From positions 1-47,651 of the forward strand of contig ONAL01000008.1 in the NCBI GenBank assembly GCA_900315785.1: DNA of 47,651 bases, read 5' to 3'. Under the pieces are notes generated by a model. That model saw only the letters and a list, made by a program, of their open reading frames with translations, did no database searches and was not told the origin of the DNA. This DNA comes from an uncultured Eubacteriales bacterium (GTDB lineage: Bacteria > Bacillota > Clostridia > Oscillospirales > Acutalibacteraceae). Positions 8,515 through 14,897 of the stretch are shown piece after piece (position 1 is the first letter of the stretch; every line of letters starts with the position of its first letter). A program made the position numbers and the translations under genes.

Positions 8515-8550
8515 TATCCTATACTAAACTATCCTAATCTATACTATCCT
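8515..8550. repeat. Three TATCCT boxes with exact 15-nt period
   Basis: TATCCT occurs at 8515, 8530 and 8545, with related A/T-rich spacers (ATACTAAAC, AATCTATAC). The 8346-8675 gap holds no gene that I can support: it contains the hairpin at 8484, these boxes, the 11-nt repeats at 8560 and the ychF promoter. Confidence 0.7.
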
Positions 8551-8559
8551 GTGGCGTGG

Positions 8560-8592
8560 GTTGGTTGACAGTTGGTTGACAAGTGGTTGCCG
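8560..8592. repeat. Tandem 11-nt repeats GTTGGTTGACA
   Basis: Two exact head-to-tail copies (8560-8570, 8571-8581) and a degenerate third (AGTGGTTGCCG). The period is close to one helical turn, as in iteron or protein-binding arrays. It lies about 20 nt before the ychF -35 box. Confidence 0.7.
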
Positions 8593-8611
8593 CGTTTCAA
8601 AATTCGTGATA

Positions 8612-8640
8612 TTGCTAAATCTTCGGGAATGTGGTATACT
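8612..8640 (+). promoter_or_regulatory. Promoter of ychF
   Basis: TTGCTA (8612-8617) and TATACT (8635-8640) with a 17-nt spacer, 35 nt before the start codon. Confidence 0.7.
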
Positions 8641-8675
8641 TGACGGGATAAAGCTTTTGAAACAGGTGATTATAT

Positions 8676-9770
8676 ATGAAATTAGGAATTGTAGGACTTC
8701 CGAACGTCGGAAAAAGCACGCTTTTTAACGCAATTACGAACGCGGGCGCGCAGTCCGCTAACTATCCGTTCTGCACAATTGAACCCAATGTGGGCGTTGT
8801 TGCGGTTCCCGACAAGAGGCTCGACAAGCTCGCGGAAATGTACGACCCCGAGAAGTACACTCCCGCTATGATTGAGTTCGTAGACATTGCGGGTCTTGTA
8901 AAGGGCGCGTCAAAGGGCGAGGGTCTCGGAAACAAGTTCCTTGCAAATATCCGCGAGTGCGACGCGATTGTACACGTCGTCCGCTGTTTTGAGAACAACG
9001 ACATTGTTCACGTCGAGGGAAGCATTGACCCGAGAAGGGACATCGAGACAATCAACCTTGAGCTTATCCTCTCCGACGTGGAAATGCTCGAGAGACGAAT
9101 CGAAAAAACAAAGAAGCTCATCAAGGGCGACAAGAAGTATCAGGCTGACCTTGAGCTCTTTGAGCGTGTGCTCGAGGCGCTCAACGCGGGCAAATCCGCT
9201 CGTTCGGTCGAGATGGACGACGACGAAAAGAAGGTTATGTCCGAGGTTGCGCTGCTCACCACCAAGCCGATTATCTACGCGGCGAATATGAGCGACGAGG
9301 ACTTCTCAAACGGTATCGAGAACAACAGATTCCTCGCAGTTGTCAAAGAGGTTGCCGCGGAGGAGAACGCGGGCGTTCTGCCGATTTGCGCTCAGATTGA
9401 GGAAGAAATCGTCGATATGGACGACGAGGAAAAGGAAATGTTCCTCTCCGATTTGGGACTTGAGGAGAGCGGTCTTGACCGACTCATCAAGGAGTGCTAC
9501 TCGCTGCTCGGTCTCATCAGCTATCTGACTGCTGGCAAGCCCGAGGTCAGAGCGTGGACTATCAAAAAGGGCACCAAGGCTCCTCAGGCGGCAGGCAAAA
9601 TCCACACCGACTTTGAGCGAGGCTTCATCAGAGCCGAGGTTGTATCGTTTGACGACCTTATGGCTTGCGGCTCGATTGCGGCGGCAAAGGAAAAGGGACT
9701 TTACCGCAGCGAGGGCAAGGAGTACGTTATGAACGACGGCGACGTTGTGCTCTTCAGATTTAACGTTTAA
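8676..9770 (+). CDS. ychF: Redox-regulated ribosome-associated ATPase YchF (OLA1)
   Basis: A 364-aa Obg-family P-loop protein, universal in bacteria, that hydrolyses ATP rather than GTP and associates with ribosomes. Seen are the P loop GLPNVGKST, the switch region [10 protein letters not shown], the DIAGLV motif, an altered G4 region (YAANMS) in place of NKxD, and the C-terminal TGS-like domain with [20 protein letters not shown] and [15 protein letters not shown]. The ATG follows AGGTGA at good spacing. It has its own promoter and terminator, so it is monocistronic. Assignment is secure. Confidence 0.97.
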   Translation: MKLGIVGLPNVGKSTLFNAITNAGAQSANYPFCTIEPNVGVVAVPDKRLDKLAEMYDPEKYTPAMIEFVDIAGLVKGASKGEGLGNKFLANIRECDAIVHVVRCFENNDIVHVEGSIDPRRDIETINLELILSDVEMLERRIEKTKKLIKGDKKYQADLELFERVLEALNAGKSARSVEMDDDEKKVMSEVALLTTKPIIYAANMSDEDFSNGIENNRFLAVVKEVAAEENAGVLPICAQIEEEIVDMDDEEKEMFLSDLGLEESGLDRLIKECYSLLGLISYLTAGKPEVRAWTIKKGTKAPQAAGKIHTDFERGFIRAEVVSFDDLMACGSIAAAKEKGLYRSEGKEYVMNDGDVVLFRFNV

Positions 9771-9784
9771 ACCTTTACATACAA

Positions 9785-9818
9785 AAGCAAAAGCTCCCTT
9801 AACGGGAGCTTTCTGCTT
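9785..9818 (+). terminator. Intrinsic terminator of ychF
   Basis: AAAGCTCCC pairs with GGGAGCTTT around TTAAC, with an outer AAGCA/TGCTT extension. Confidence 0.8.
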
Positions 9819-9997
9819 AAAGAAGGAAATTTATGAAAATCACAAAGAAATGTGGGAAAAGCGTTTTGTTTTTGTTTTGTCCTTGACTGTGATTATATAA
9901 TACAGACCCTTTGTGACGGAATTTTGACGGTTAAAGGGAAATTTCCTGTTATTTTGTCGGCGATTGTGAACGTTATCTGAATTTTACGCACAATATA

Positions 9998-10026
9998 TTG
10001 ACCGATTCAAAAATGGTGGCTATAAT
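9998..10026 (+). promoter_or_regulatory. Promoter of the TetR-family gene
   Basis: TTGACC (9998-10003) and TATAAT (10021-10026) with a 17-nt spacer. The rest of the 9819-10072 gap is A/T-rich and holds nothing else I can support except a second TATAAT near 9894 without a good -35 box. Confidence 0.85.
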
Positions 10027-10072
10027 ATAATTCCAATCAAACCACCCATTCTTTAAGTAAGGAGGAATTGCC

Positions 10073-10672
10073 ATGATTAAGAGAACATTCTACAACCTTC
10101 CTACAGAGAAAAGAGAAAAGATTATCGATGTAACGCGCCGTGAGTTCCGCAAAGGCAACAAGCAGAAAATCACGATTAACAGCGTTATCAAGAACGCAGG
10201 CATTTCACGCGGAAGCTTCTACCAGTACTTTGACGACAAGCTTGACCTGGTTGAACTCATCACAGACGATATGATTTCGCGTATGGTCGACTTTATCCGC
10301 GAGGAGCTTATGCTCAACGGCGGAGATATGTTCGAGATTCCGCTGAGAATTTTTGACGTGATGATTTCCGACAAGCGCGAATACGGCGACCTTATGGTAA
10401 TGACCGACAACAGGAACCAGAACAGCGCACTCGTAGCGGACTATATGCGTTACCGCGCTCACGAGCCCGATTTCTTCGAGAAATTCGGCACCTACATCGA
10501 CAAGTCGCGCCTCAGTCTGACAGACGACGAGGACATCAAATGCGTCATCTTTATGATGTTTGACGCAATCAAGGCAGCTGTCGGAAACACAATGCACGGC
10601 TCACCCGCCGAAAAGGAACGCGCAAGCCTCTACCGCAAAATCCAGATTATCAGGAGCGGCGCTTCGGCTTGA
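10073..10672 (+). CDS. TetR/AcrR family transcriptional regulator
   Basis: A 199-aa one-component regulator. The N-terminal helix-turn-helix is standard (KREKIIDVTRREF, then INSVIKNAGISRGSFYQYFDDKLDLVELI); the C-terminal ligand domain is not distinctive. The ATG follows a perfect GGAGGAA. The gene has a strong promoter of its own and no adjacent exporter or enzyme that would be its obvious target, so autoregulation or distant targets are both possible. The ligand cannot be inferred. Confidence 0.92.
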   Translation: MIKRTFYNLPTEKREKIIDVTRREFRKGNKQKITINSVIKNAGISRGSFYQYFDDKLDLVELITDDMISRMVDFIREELMLNGGDMFEIPLRIFDVMISDKREYGDLMVMTDNRNQNSALVADYMRYRAHEPDFFEKFGTYIDKSRLSLTDDEDIKCVIFMMFDAIKAAVGNTMHGSPAEKERASLYRKIQIIRSGASA

Positions 10673-10688
10673 CGCATAAAACAAAACT

Positions 10689-10724
10689 AACCGGTAATCA
10701 TAGAGATATGATTATCGGTTTTTT
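10689..10724 (+). terminator. Intrinsic terminator of the TetR gene
   Basis: AACCGGTAATCAT pairs with ATGATTATCGGTT around AGAGAT, followed by six T. The right arm contains the ATG of a possible small ORF. Confidence 0.9.
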
Positions 10725-10785
10725 ATTTGGATTTATATTCGGGACAATTTTCGGATTTATGACAATCTGTCTTTTGTCGGTATGA
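10708..10785 (+). CDS. Possible 25-aa hydrophobic membrane peptide
   Basis: An ATG inside the right arm of the TetR terminator opens a 25-codon frame that is almost one membrane helix (MIIGFLFGFIFG, then FMTICLLSV) with a Gly/Phe repeat every four residues, similar in style to small DUF3789-like peptides of Clostridia. The ribosome binding site is poor (AGAGAT) and the ATG would be buried in the hairpin. It stops before the next gene's terminator. It may be chance. Confidence 0.25.
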   Translation: MIIGFLFGFIFGTIFGFMTICLLSV

Positions 10786-10787
10786 AA

Positions 10788-10818
10788 AAGGAACCTTCGG
10801 AAAATCCAAAGGTTCCTT
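10788..10818 (-). terminator. Terminator of the nagB-glmM operon
   Basis: AAGGAACCTT and AAGGTTCCTT form a 10-bp stem; on the minus strand it is followed by TTTTCAT. It lies 10 nt past the glmM stop. Confidence 0.8.
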
Positions 10819-10828
10819 AACATTTTTA

Positions 10829-12178
10829 TCAGTCAATAATGTGACCCTTTTCACGGATAACGTCGATAACGCTGTCTACGTACTTCTCGCAGACCTCGTC
10901 CGAGCCCGCCTCGACCATTACTCGGATAACAGGCTCTGTGCCTGACTCTCTGAGCAGGATACGTCCGTTCTCGCCGAGCTCCTCAGCTACGGCGGCAACA
11001 GCCTTCTGTACGTCGGGGTCGTTCTTAGCGTCGGGCTTCGACTTAACACGCACGTTCTTGAGAACCTGCGGATAGCGAACCATCGGAGCCGCGAGCTCGC
11101 TCATGGGCTTCTCCTTGGCAAGCATAACTTCCATCAGCTTGAGCGAGGTGAGGATACCGTCGCCTGTGGTAGCGTACTTCTGGAAGATAATATGACCTGA
11201 CTCCTCGCCGCCGATACGGTTGCCTGTCTGCATCATATTCTCATAAACATACTTGTCGCCTACACTTGTCTTGTCGTACTCAATGCCGACCTTGTCGAGA
11301 GCCTTGAAGAGACCGAAGTTACTCATAATTGTCGCAACAACCTTGTTGTTGACAAGCTTGCCTCTCTCCTTCATATAGCAGCCGTAGATGTAGATGATGT
11401 GGTCGCCTGTGATGAGGTTGCCCTTCTCGTCAACCGCGAGACAGCGGTCAGCGTCGCCGTCGTAAGCAAAGCCGATGTCGAGACCTTTTTCAACAACGAA
11501 CTTCTGTAAATGCTCGATGTGAGTTGAACCGCAGTCGGTGTTGATGTTGTAGCCGTCGGGAGCGTCGTTGATTACGAATGTCTTTGCGCCGAGAGCGTCA
11601 AAAACGCCCTTCGCAATCTGCCATGAAGCGCCGTTCGCAACGTCGAGACCTACCTTCTTGCCCTTGAAGCTGAACTTGCTCATAGAGATGAGGTAGCCGA
11701 TATAGCGGTTGCGGCCTGCTACATAGTCAACTGTGCGTCCGATTTCCTCTCTGCCTGCAACGGGGATTTCGAGCTTGCCGTCGATGTATTCCTCGACCTT
11801 GAGCAGAGTCTCCTCTTCCATCTTCTCGCCGTTTGAGTTGAGAAGCTTGATACCGTTGTCATAGTAGGGGTTATGTGAAGCGGAAATCATAATTCCGCAG
11901 TCAAAATCGTCAACGTGTGTGATATACGCAACCGAGGGAGTTGTGGTTACGTGCATAATATACGCGTCGGCTCCGCTCGCCATAAGACCTGTGCAGAGCG
12001 CGTACTCGAACATATATGAGGAACGGCGTGTATCCTTACCGATGACAACCTTCGCCTTCTTACCCATATTCGCGCCGAAGTACCAGCCGAGGAAGCGTCC
12101 GATTTTTATAGCGTGCTCAAAGGTGAGGTTTTTGTTAGCCTCGCCTCTGAAGCCGTCTGTGCCGAAATATTTGCCCAT
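10829..12178 (-). CDS. glmM: Phosphoglucosamine mutase
   Basis: Converts glucosamine-6-phosphate to glucosamine-1-phosphate, on the route to UDP-GlcNAc for peptidoglycan. The 449-aa protein has all four domains of the alpha-D-phosphohexomutase family: FGTDGFRGEAN at the start, the phosphoserine loop ISASHNP (Ser101), the metal site DGDADRC, the sugar loop GGEESGH and the phosphate loop RESGTEPVIRVM. AAAGGAAGGC precedes the ATG, which begins two bases after the stop of the acetyltransferase gene. It is the last gene of the ribozyme-led operon. Confidence 0.97.
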   Translation of the reverse strand: MGKYFGTDGFRGEANKNLTFEHAIKIGRFLGWYFGANMGKKAKVVIGKDTRRSSYMFEYALCTGLMASGADAYIMHVTTTPSVAYITHVDDFDCGIMISASHNPYYDNGIKLLNSNGEKMEEETLLKVEEYIDGKLEIPVAGREEIGRTVDYVAGRNRYIGYLISMSKFSFKGKKVGLDVANGASWQIAKGVFDALGAKTFVINDAPDGYNINTDCGSTHIEHLQKFVVEKGLDIGFAYDGDADRCLAVDEKGNLITGDHIIYIYGCYMKERGKLVNNKVVATIMSNFGLFKALDKVGIEYDKTSVGDKYVYENMMQTGNRIGGEESGHIIFQKYATTGDGILTSLKLMEVMLAKEKPMSELAAPMVRYPQVLKNVRVKSKPDAKNDPDVQKAVAAVAEELGENGRILLRESGTEPVIRVMVEAGSDEVCEKYVDSVIDVIREKGHIID

Positions 12179-12180
12179 CG

Positions 12181-12840
12181 TTAAGCCTTCCTTTCAATAA
12201 CAGTGCCGTTGTTCTTGTGGATGCAGTTCTCGGGGATAACGCCGCGCACGCAGGATGTGGGATAAACGCTCGCGTGTCTGCCGATAACCGTACCCGGGTT
12301 GCAAACAGCGTTGCAGCCGACCTCAACGTAGTCGCCGAGCATTGCGCCGAACTTCTTGATGCCTGTTTCGATGCTCTCGGTGCCGTTGTGAACTACGACA
12401 AGCTTCTTGTCGGATTTAACATTCGATGTGATTGAACCCGCGCCCATATGTGAGAAGTAGCCGAGGATAGAATCGCCGACGTAGTTGTAGTGCGGTGTCT
12501 GAACGTGGTCAAAAAGGATTACGTTCTTGAGCTCAACCGAGTTGCCGACTACGCAGTCAGCGCCGACAAGCGCCGAGCCTCTGATAAACGCGCCGTGTCT
12601 TACCTCGGTGTTGGGACCGATGATACAGGGAGCGCCGAGATATGCGGACGGGAAAACGGTAGCTGTCTTGTGAACCCAGACGTTCTTCTCTCTCTCCTCG
12701 TACTCGTCGCCGAGTGTGGGACCGAGCTCAAGGATAAAGTCCTTGATACCCTTCAGAGCTTCCCAGGGATAGGTGAACTGTGAAAGATAATCCTTCGCGA
12801 GAGTATGGTCAAGGTCATACAGATCCTTAATAGTATACAT
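12181..12840 (-). CDS. Stand-alone left-handed beta-helix acetyltransferase, GlmU C-terminal-like
   Basis: A 219-aa hexapeptide-repeat protein resembling only the acetyltransferase half of GlmU. Residues 1-50 are a helical cap (IKDLYDLDHTLAKDYL); from about 55 the beta-helix repeats run (LGAPCIIGPNTEVRHGAFIRG). His117 in TPHYNYVGDS lines up with the catalytic histidine of GlmU (GHLTYLGD in E. coli), and GAGSITSN matches GlmU's GAGTITCN. There is no N-terminal uridylyltransferase Rossmann domain. Predicted reaction: glucosamine-1-phosphate plus acetyl-CoA to GlcNAc-1-phosphate; substrate by homology and context. Its start overlaps the nagB stop in TAATG, and glmM follows, so the three are coupled. 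Confidence 0.85.
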   Translation of the reverse strand: MYTIKDLYDLDHTLAKDYLSQFTYPWEALKGIKDFILELGPTLGDEYEEREKNVWVHKTATVFPSAYLGAPCIIGPNTEVRHGAFIRGSALVGADCVVGNSVELKNVILFDHVQTPHYNYVGDSILGYFSHMGAGSITSNVKSDKKLVVVHNGTESIETGIKKFGAMLGDYVEVGCNAVCNPGTVIGRHASVYPTSCVRGVIPENCIHKNNGTVIERKA

Positions 12841-13631
12841 TAAAGTCTCTCCTTCTTTTCAATGTCAAGGAAGTATTTGTAAGCGTCAACTGTGAGCTCG
12901 CCGCACGCAGCCTCATCGCAGGCGATGATTGCGCCGTTGTGCATCTGGAGAGCGGAGCAGGTCCACTTGTGGCTTACTGAGCCCTCTACTGTCTCGGCAA
13001 GAGCCTTAGCCTTGTTGTGACCGTTGATAAGGATAAGAACCTCTTTGGAATCGGTAACTGTGCCGACGCCTACGGAAAGAGCCTGAGCGGGAACCGCCTC
13101 GGGGTCGTTGCCGAAGAAACGTGAGTTAACGATTCTTGTGTCTGTTGTGAGGTTTCTTACGCCTGTACGTGAGGTAAGGCTTGTGAACGGCTCGTTGAAC
13201 GCGATGTGTCCGTCAACGCCGATGCCGCCCATAAAAAGGTCGATGCCGCCGTAGGACGCGATTTTCTCCTCATATCTTGCGCACTCGCCCTCGGGGTCAT
13301 CGGTCATACCGTTGAGGATGTTGATGTTCTCGGGCTTCATATCTACAAGATGATTGAAGAAGTTATCGTGCATAAAGTACCAGTAGCTCTGGTCGTGCTC
13401 GTGGGGCAGACCGAGGTACTCGTCCATATTGAAGGTAACGACGTTAGCGAATGAAAGCTCGCCGTTCTGATTCATTGTGTAGAGCTCCTTGTAAACGCCG
13501 ATGGGCGAAGAGCCTGTCGGAAGTCCCAGAACGAAGGGACGGTCTTCCTTGTGATTTCTGATTTTGTCGGCAATGTAATTTGCCGCCCATTTACACATTT
13601 TATCGTAATTATCCTGAATAACAACTCTCAT
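12840..13631 (-). CDS. nagB: Glucosamine-6-phosphate deaminase/isomerase
   Basis: Reversibly interconverts glucosamine-6-phosphate with fructose-6-phosphate plus ammonia. The 263-aa protein has the NagB landmarks: GLPTGSSP, FNMDEYLGLPHEHDQSY with the catalytic Asp, and GGIGVDGHIAFNEP with Asp141 and His143, plus SLTSRTGVRNLT. AAGGAG lies 9 nt before the ATG. Usually NagB is catabolic and sits with nagA or a PTS; here it leads an operon of biosynthetic genes, and its leader carries a glmS-type ribozyme. That context points to use in the reverse, GlcN6P-forming direction, in place of GlmS. Enzyme identity is firm; direction is inference. Confidence 0.96.
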   Translation of the reverse strand: MRVVIQDNYDKMCKWAANYIADKIRNHKEDRPFVLGLPTGSSPIGVYKELYTMNQNGELSFANVVTFNMDEYLGLPHEHDQSYWYFMHDNFFNHLVDMKPENINILNGMTDDPEGECARYEEKIASYGGIDLFMGGIGVDGHIAFNEPFTSLTSRTGVRNLTTDTRIVNSRFFGNDPEAVPAQALSVGVGTVTDSKEVLILINGHNKAKALAETVEGSVSHKWTCSALQMHNGAIIACDEAACGELTVDAYKYFLDIEKKERL

Positions 13632-13656
13632 AATACAAATCTCCTTAATTATTTGG

Positions 13657-13801
13657 AAAATCGCGGTGACAAGAGAACCTCTGTTACAGTTTTAATTCTG
13701 CTTTTTGCTTTCTCTCTGACGGCTCACCAAAAGCCGTGGCAGCATCCGCCGAGTCTTTCGATAACTGCCAACCCTCGTCAACCTTGTCGGTCCTGGCGCT
13801 A
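13657..13801 (-). ncRNA. glmS-type self-cleaving ribozyme/riboswitch upstream of nagB
   Basis: Read on the minus strand, the leader contains the conserved glmS ribozyme core in order: AGCGCCAG at the cleavage site (predicted cut between the bases at 13800 and 13799), UUGACGAGG, UUAUCGA, UCGGCGGAUGC, a P3.1-like hairpin ACGGCU-loop-AGCCGU, an AAGC/A-rich joint, and a P4-like hairpin from ACAGAG to CUCUUGU. GGCAG before UUAUCGA pairs with CUGCC after GGAUG, as the fold requires. In this class GlcN6P acts as cofactor: it triggers cleavage and decay of the downstream mRNA. About 26 nt separate it from the nagB start codon. The unusual point is the gene controlled. I match it from memory of the consensus; a covariance-model search would confirm. 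Confidence 0.92.
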
Positions 13802-13844
13802 ATAGTCCCTGATACTCCTTTCGAAAGAGGCTATTTTATGTATA

Positions 13845-14016
13845 TATCCGAACACGCAAAAAATGCGCGTTTCAGCCGTAAAACAGAAAAAACATCCACC
13901 GTCATACAAACCAAGAGGGGTCGAAACAACAATGAATGCTCCTACAGGTGAAGAGAATCTACTCTTGACCTCCTGCTTAAATACCGTTTTAAAAGGGCAA
14001 AATTTGCCTTAAAATC
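13845..14016 (-). other. Structured leader segment between promoter and ribozyme, unidentified
   Basis: Transcribed from the nagB promoter before the ribozyme. On the minus strand it holds a hairpin AAGGCAAA/TTTGCCCTT, a 10-bp hairpin AGGTCAAGAG/CTCTTCACCT with one mismatch and loop TAGATT, and a possible stem CATTCA/TGGATG followed by TTTTTT, which could act as an attenuator. The plus strand of the same stretch has a 26-codon frame (13931-14011) with weak support. I cannot match it to a known RNA family. Confidence 0.4.
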
Positions 14017-14022
14017 TAAAAA

Positions 14023-14051
14023 ATTTTACCATATACAGTAGGAAAAGTCAA
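14023..14051 (-). promoter_or_regulatory. Promoter of the nagB-glmM operon
   Basis: On the minus strand TTGACT (14051-14046) and TAAAAT (14028-14023) have a 17-nt spacer. This places the transcript start near 14016 and gives a leader of about 385 nt. The -35 box lies about 30 nt from that of the divergent deacetylase gene. Confidence 0.8.
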
Positions 14052-14079
14052 GTTAATTTTCTGTCATAAAACCGCATTG

Positions 14080-14108
14080 TTGACAAGTGAAACGCTGTTT
14101 GATAAAAT
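14080..14108 (+). promoter_or_regulatory. Promoter of the ChbG/YdjC gene
   Basis: Consensus TTGACA (14080-14085) and TAAAAT (14103-14108) with a 17-nt spacer, back to back with the nagB promoter. Confidence 0.85.
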
Positions 14109-14139
14109 TCAGTTATAATCGGGAAAAGGGGTTGCGGAT

Positions 14140-14868
14140 ATGGTAATCGTGAACGCTGACGATTTCGGTATGAACGAGAGCTGCTCGAGGGCGATTTGCG
14201 AAGCGTTTCGGCTAGGGCTTGTGACAGACACAACGATGATGGCGAACGGCAGATATTTTGACGAAGCCGTAAGGCTCGCAAAGGAAAACGGCTTTTTTGA
14301 CAAAATCGGTATACATCTGAATCTGACCGAGGGCGAGCCTCTGACCGAGGAAATCAAGGCTTTTCCCGAATATGTGAGGGACGGCAGATTTCACAAGCAG
14401 CGCGATATGACAAAACCGCCGACAAGGGAGCTGGAAAGCGCCGTTTACGCCGAGCTCAGAGCTCAGATTGAAAAGCTCAGAGACGCGGGAATTGCAATCA
14501 CACACGCGGATTCGCACCACTATGTTCACACTACCGAGTCGGTAATTGACGTTGCCGTCAAGGTTCTGAAGGAGTACTCAATCCGCAAGGTCCGTCTCAG
14601 GCTCAACCTAGGCGATGTTCCCGATACGGAGAAGTCGGAAGTGATTAACCAAAGGCTCAGAGACGAGGGCTTTGTCACCGTAAAGCATTTTGTGAAACTT
14701 GCTCACACAAAGCAGTCGGGCATTCCCGACAACACGGAAATCCTGGTCCACCCTGATTATGACAGGTACGGCAGACTGATTGACCGCCGCGGGGTCGAAA
14801 ACGGCTGCCCCTTCGGGGAGCCGATACCAAAGCTGAATACCGCTCTCGGAAGCTATGCAGAGCTATAG
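14140..14868 (+). CDS. ChbG/YdjC family carbohydrate deacetylase
   Basis: A 242-aa metal-dependent deacetylase of the YdjC/ChbG family, which removes an acetyl group from N-acetylated sugars such as chitooligosaccharides. Seen are the metal and catalytic motif IVNADDFGMNES at the very N-terminus, the histidine in GIHLNLTEGEP, and the ADSHHYVHT histidines; a C-terminal VHPDYD completes the fold. No signal peptide, so cytoplasmic. The start has AAAGGGG upstream. It is divergent from nagB with back-to-back promoters, fitting an amino-sugar role: its product would be deacetylated GlcN-type sugars. The exact substrate is unknown. Confidence 0.88.
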   Translation: MVIVNADDFGMNESCSRAICEAFRLGLVTDTTMMANGRYFDEAVRLAKENGFFDKIGIHLNLTEGEPLTEEIKAFPEYVRDGRFHKQRDMTKPPTRELESAVYAELRAQIEKLRDAGIAITHADSHHYVHTTESVIDVAVKVLKEYSIRKVRLRLNLGDVPDTEKSEVINQRLRDEGFVTVKHFVKLAHTKQSGIPDNTEILVHPDYDRYGRLIDRRGVENGCPFGEPIPKLNTALGSYAEL

Positions 14869-14871
14869 AAA

Positions 14872-14895
14872 AAAGCCGTCGGAAACGACGGCTTT
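14872..14895. terminator. Bidirectional terminator between convergent genes
   Basis: AAAGCCGTC pairs with GACGGCTTT around GGAAAC, with A and T runs on both sides. It serves both the deacetylase gene and the convergent dehydratase gene. Confidence 0.8.
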
Positions 14896-14897
14896 AC

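Noticed and set aside
13551-13951. Two open frames on the plus strand opposite the nagB leader (84 and 72 codons).
   Set aside because: They run antisense across the end of nagB and the conserved ribozyme core, lack ribosome binding sites and have no recognisable domain.
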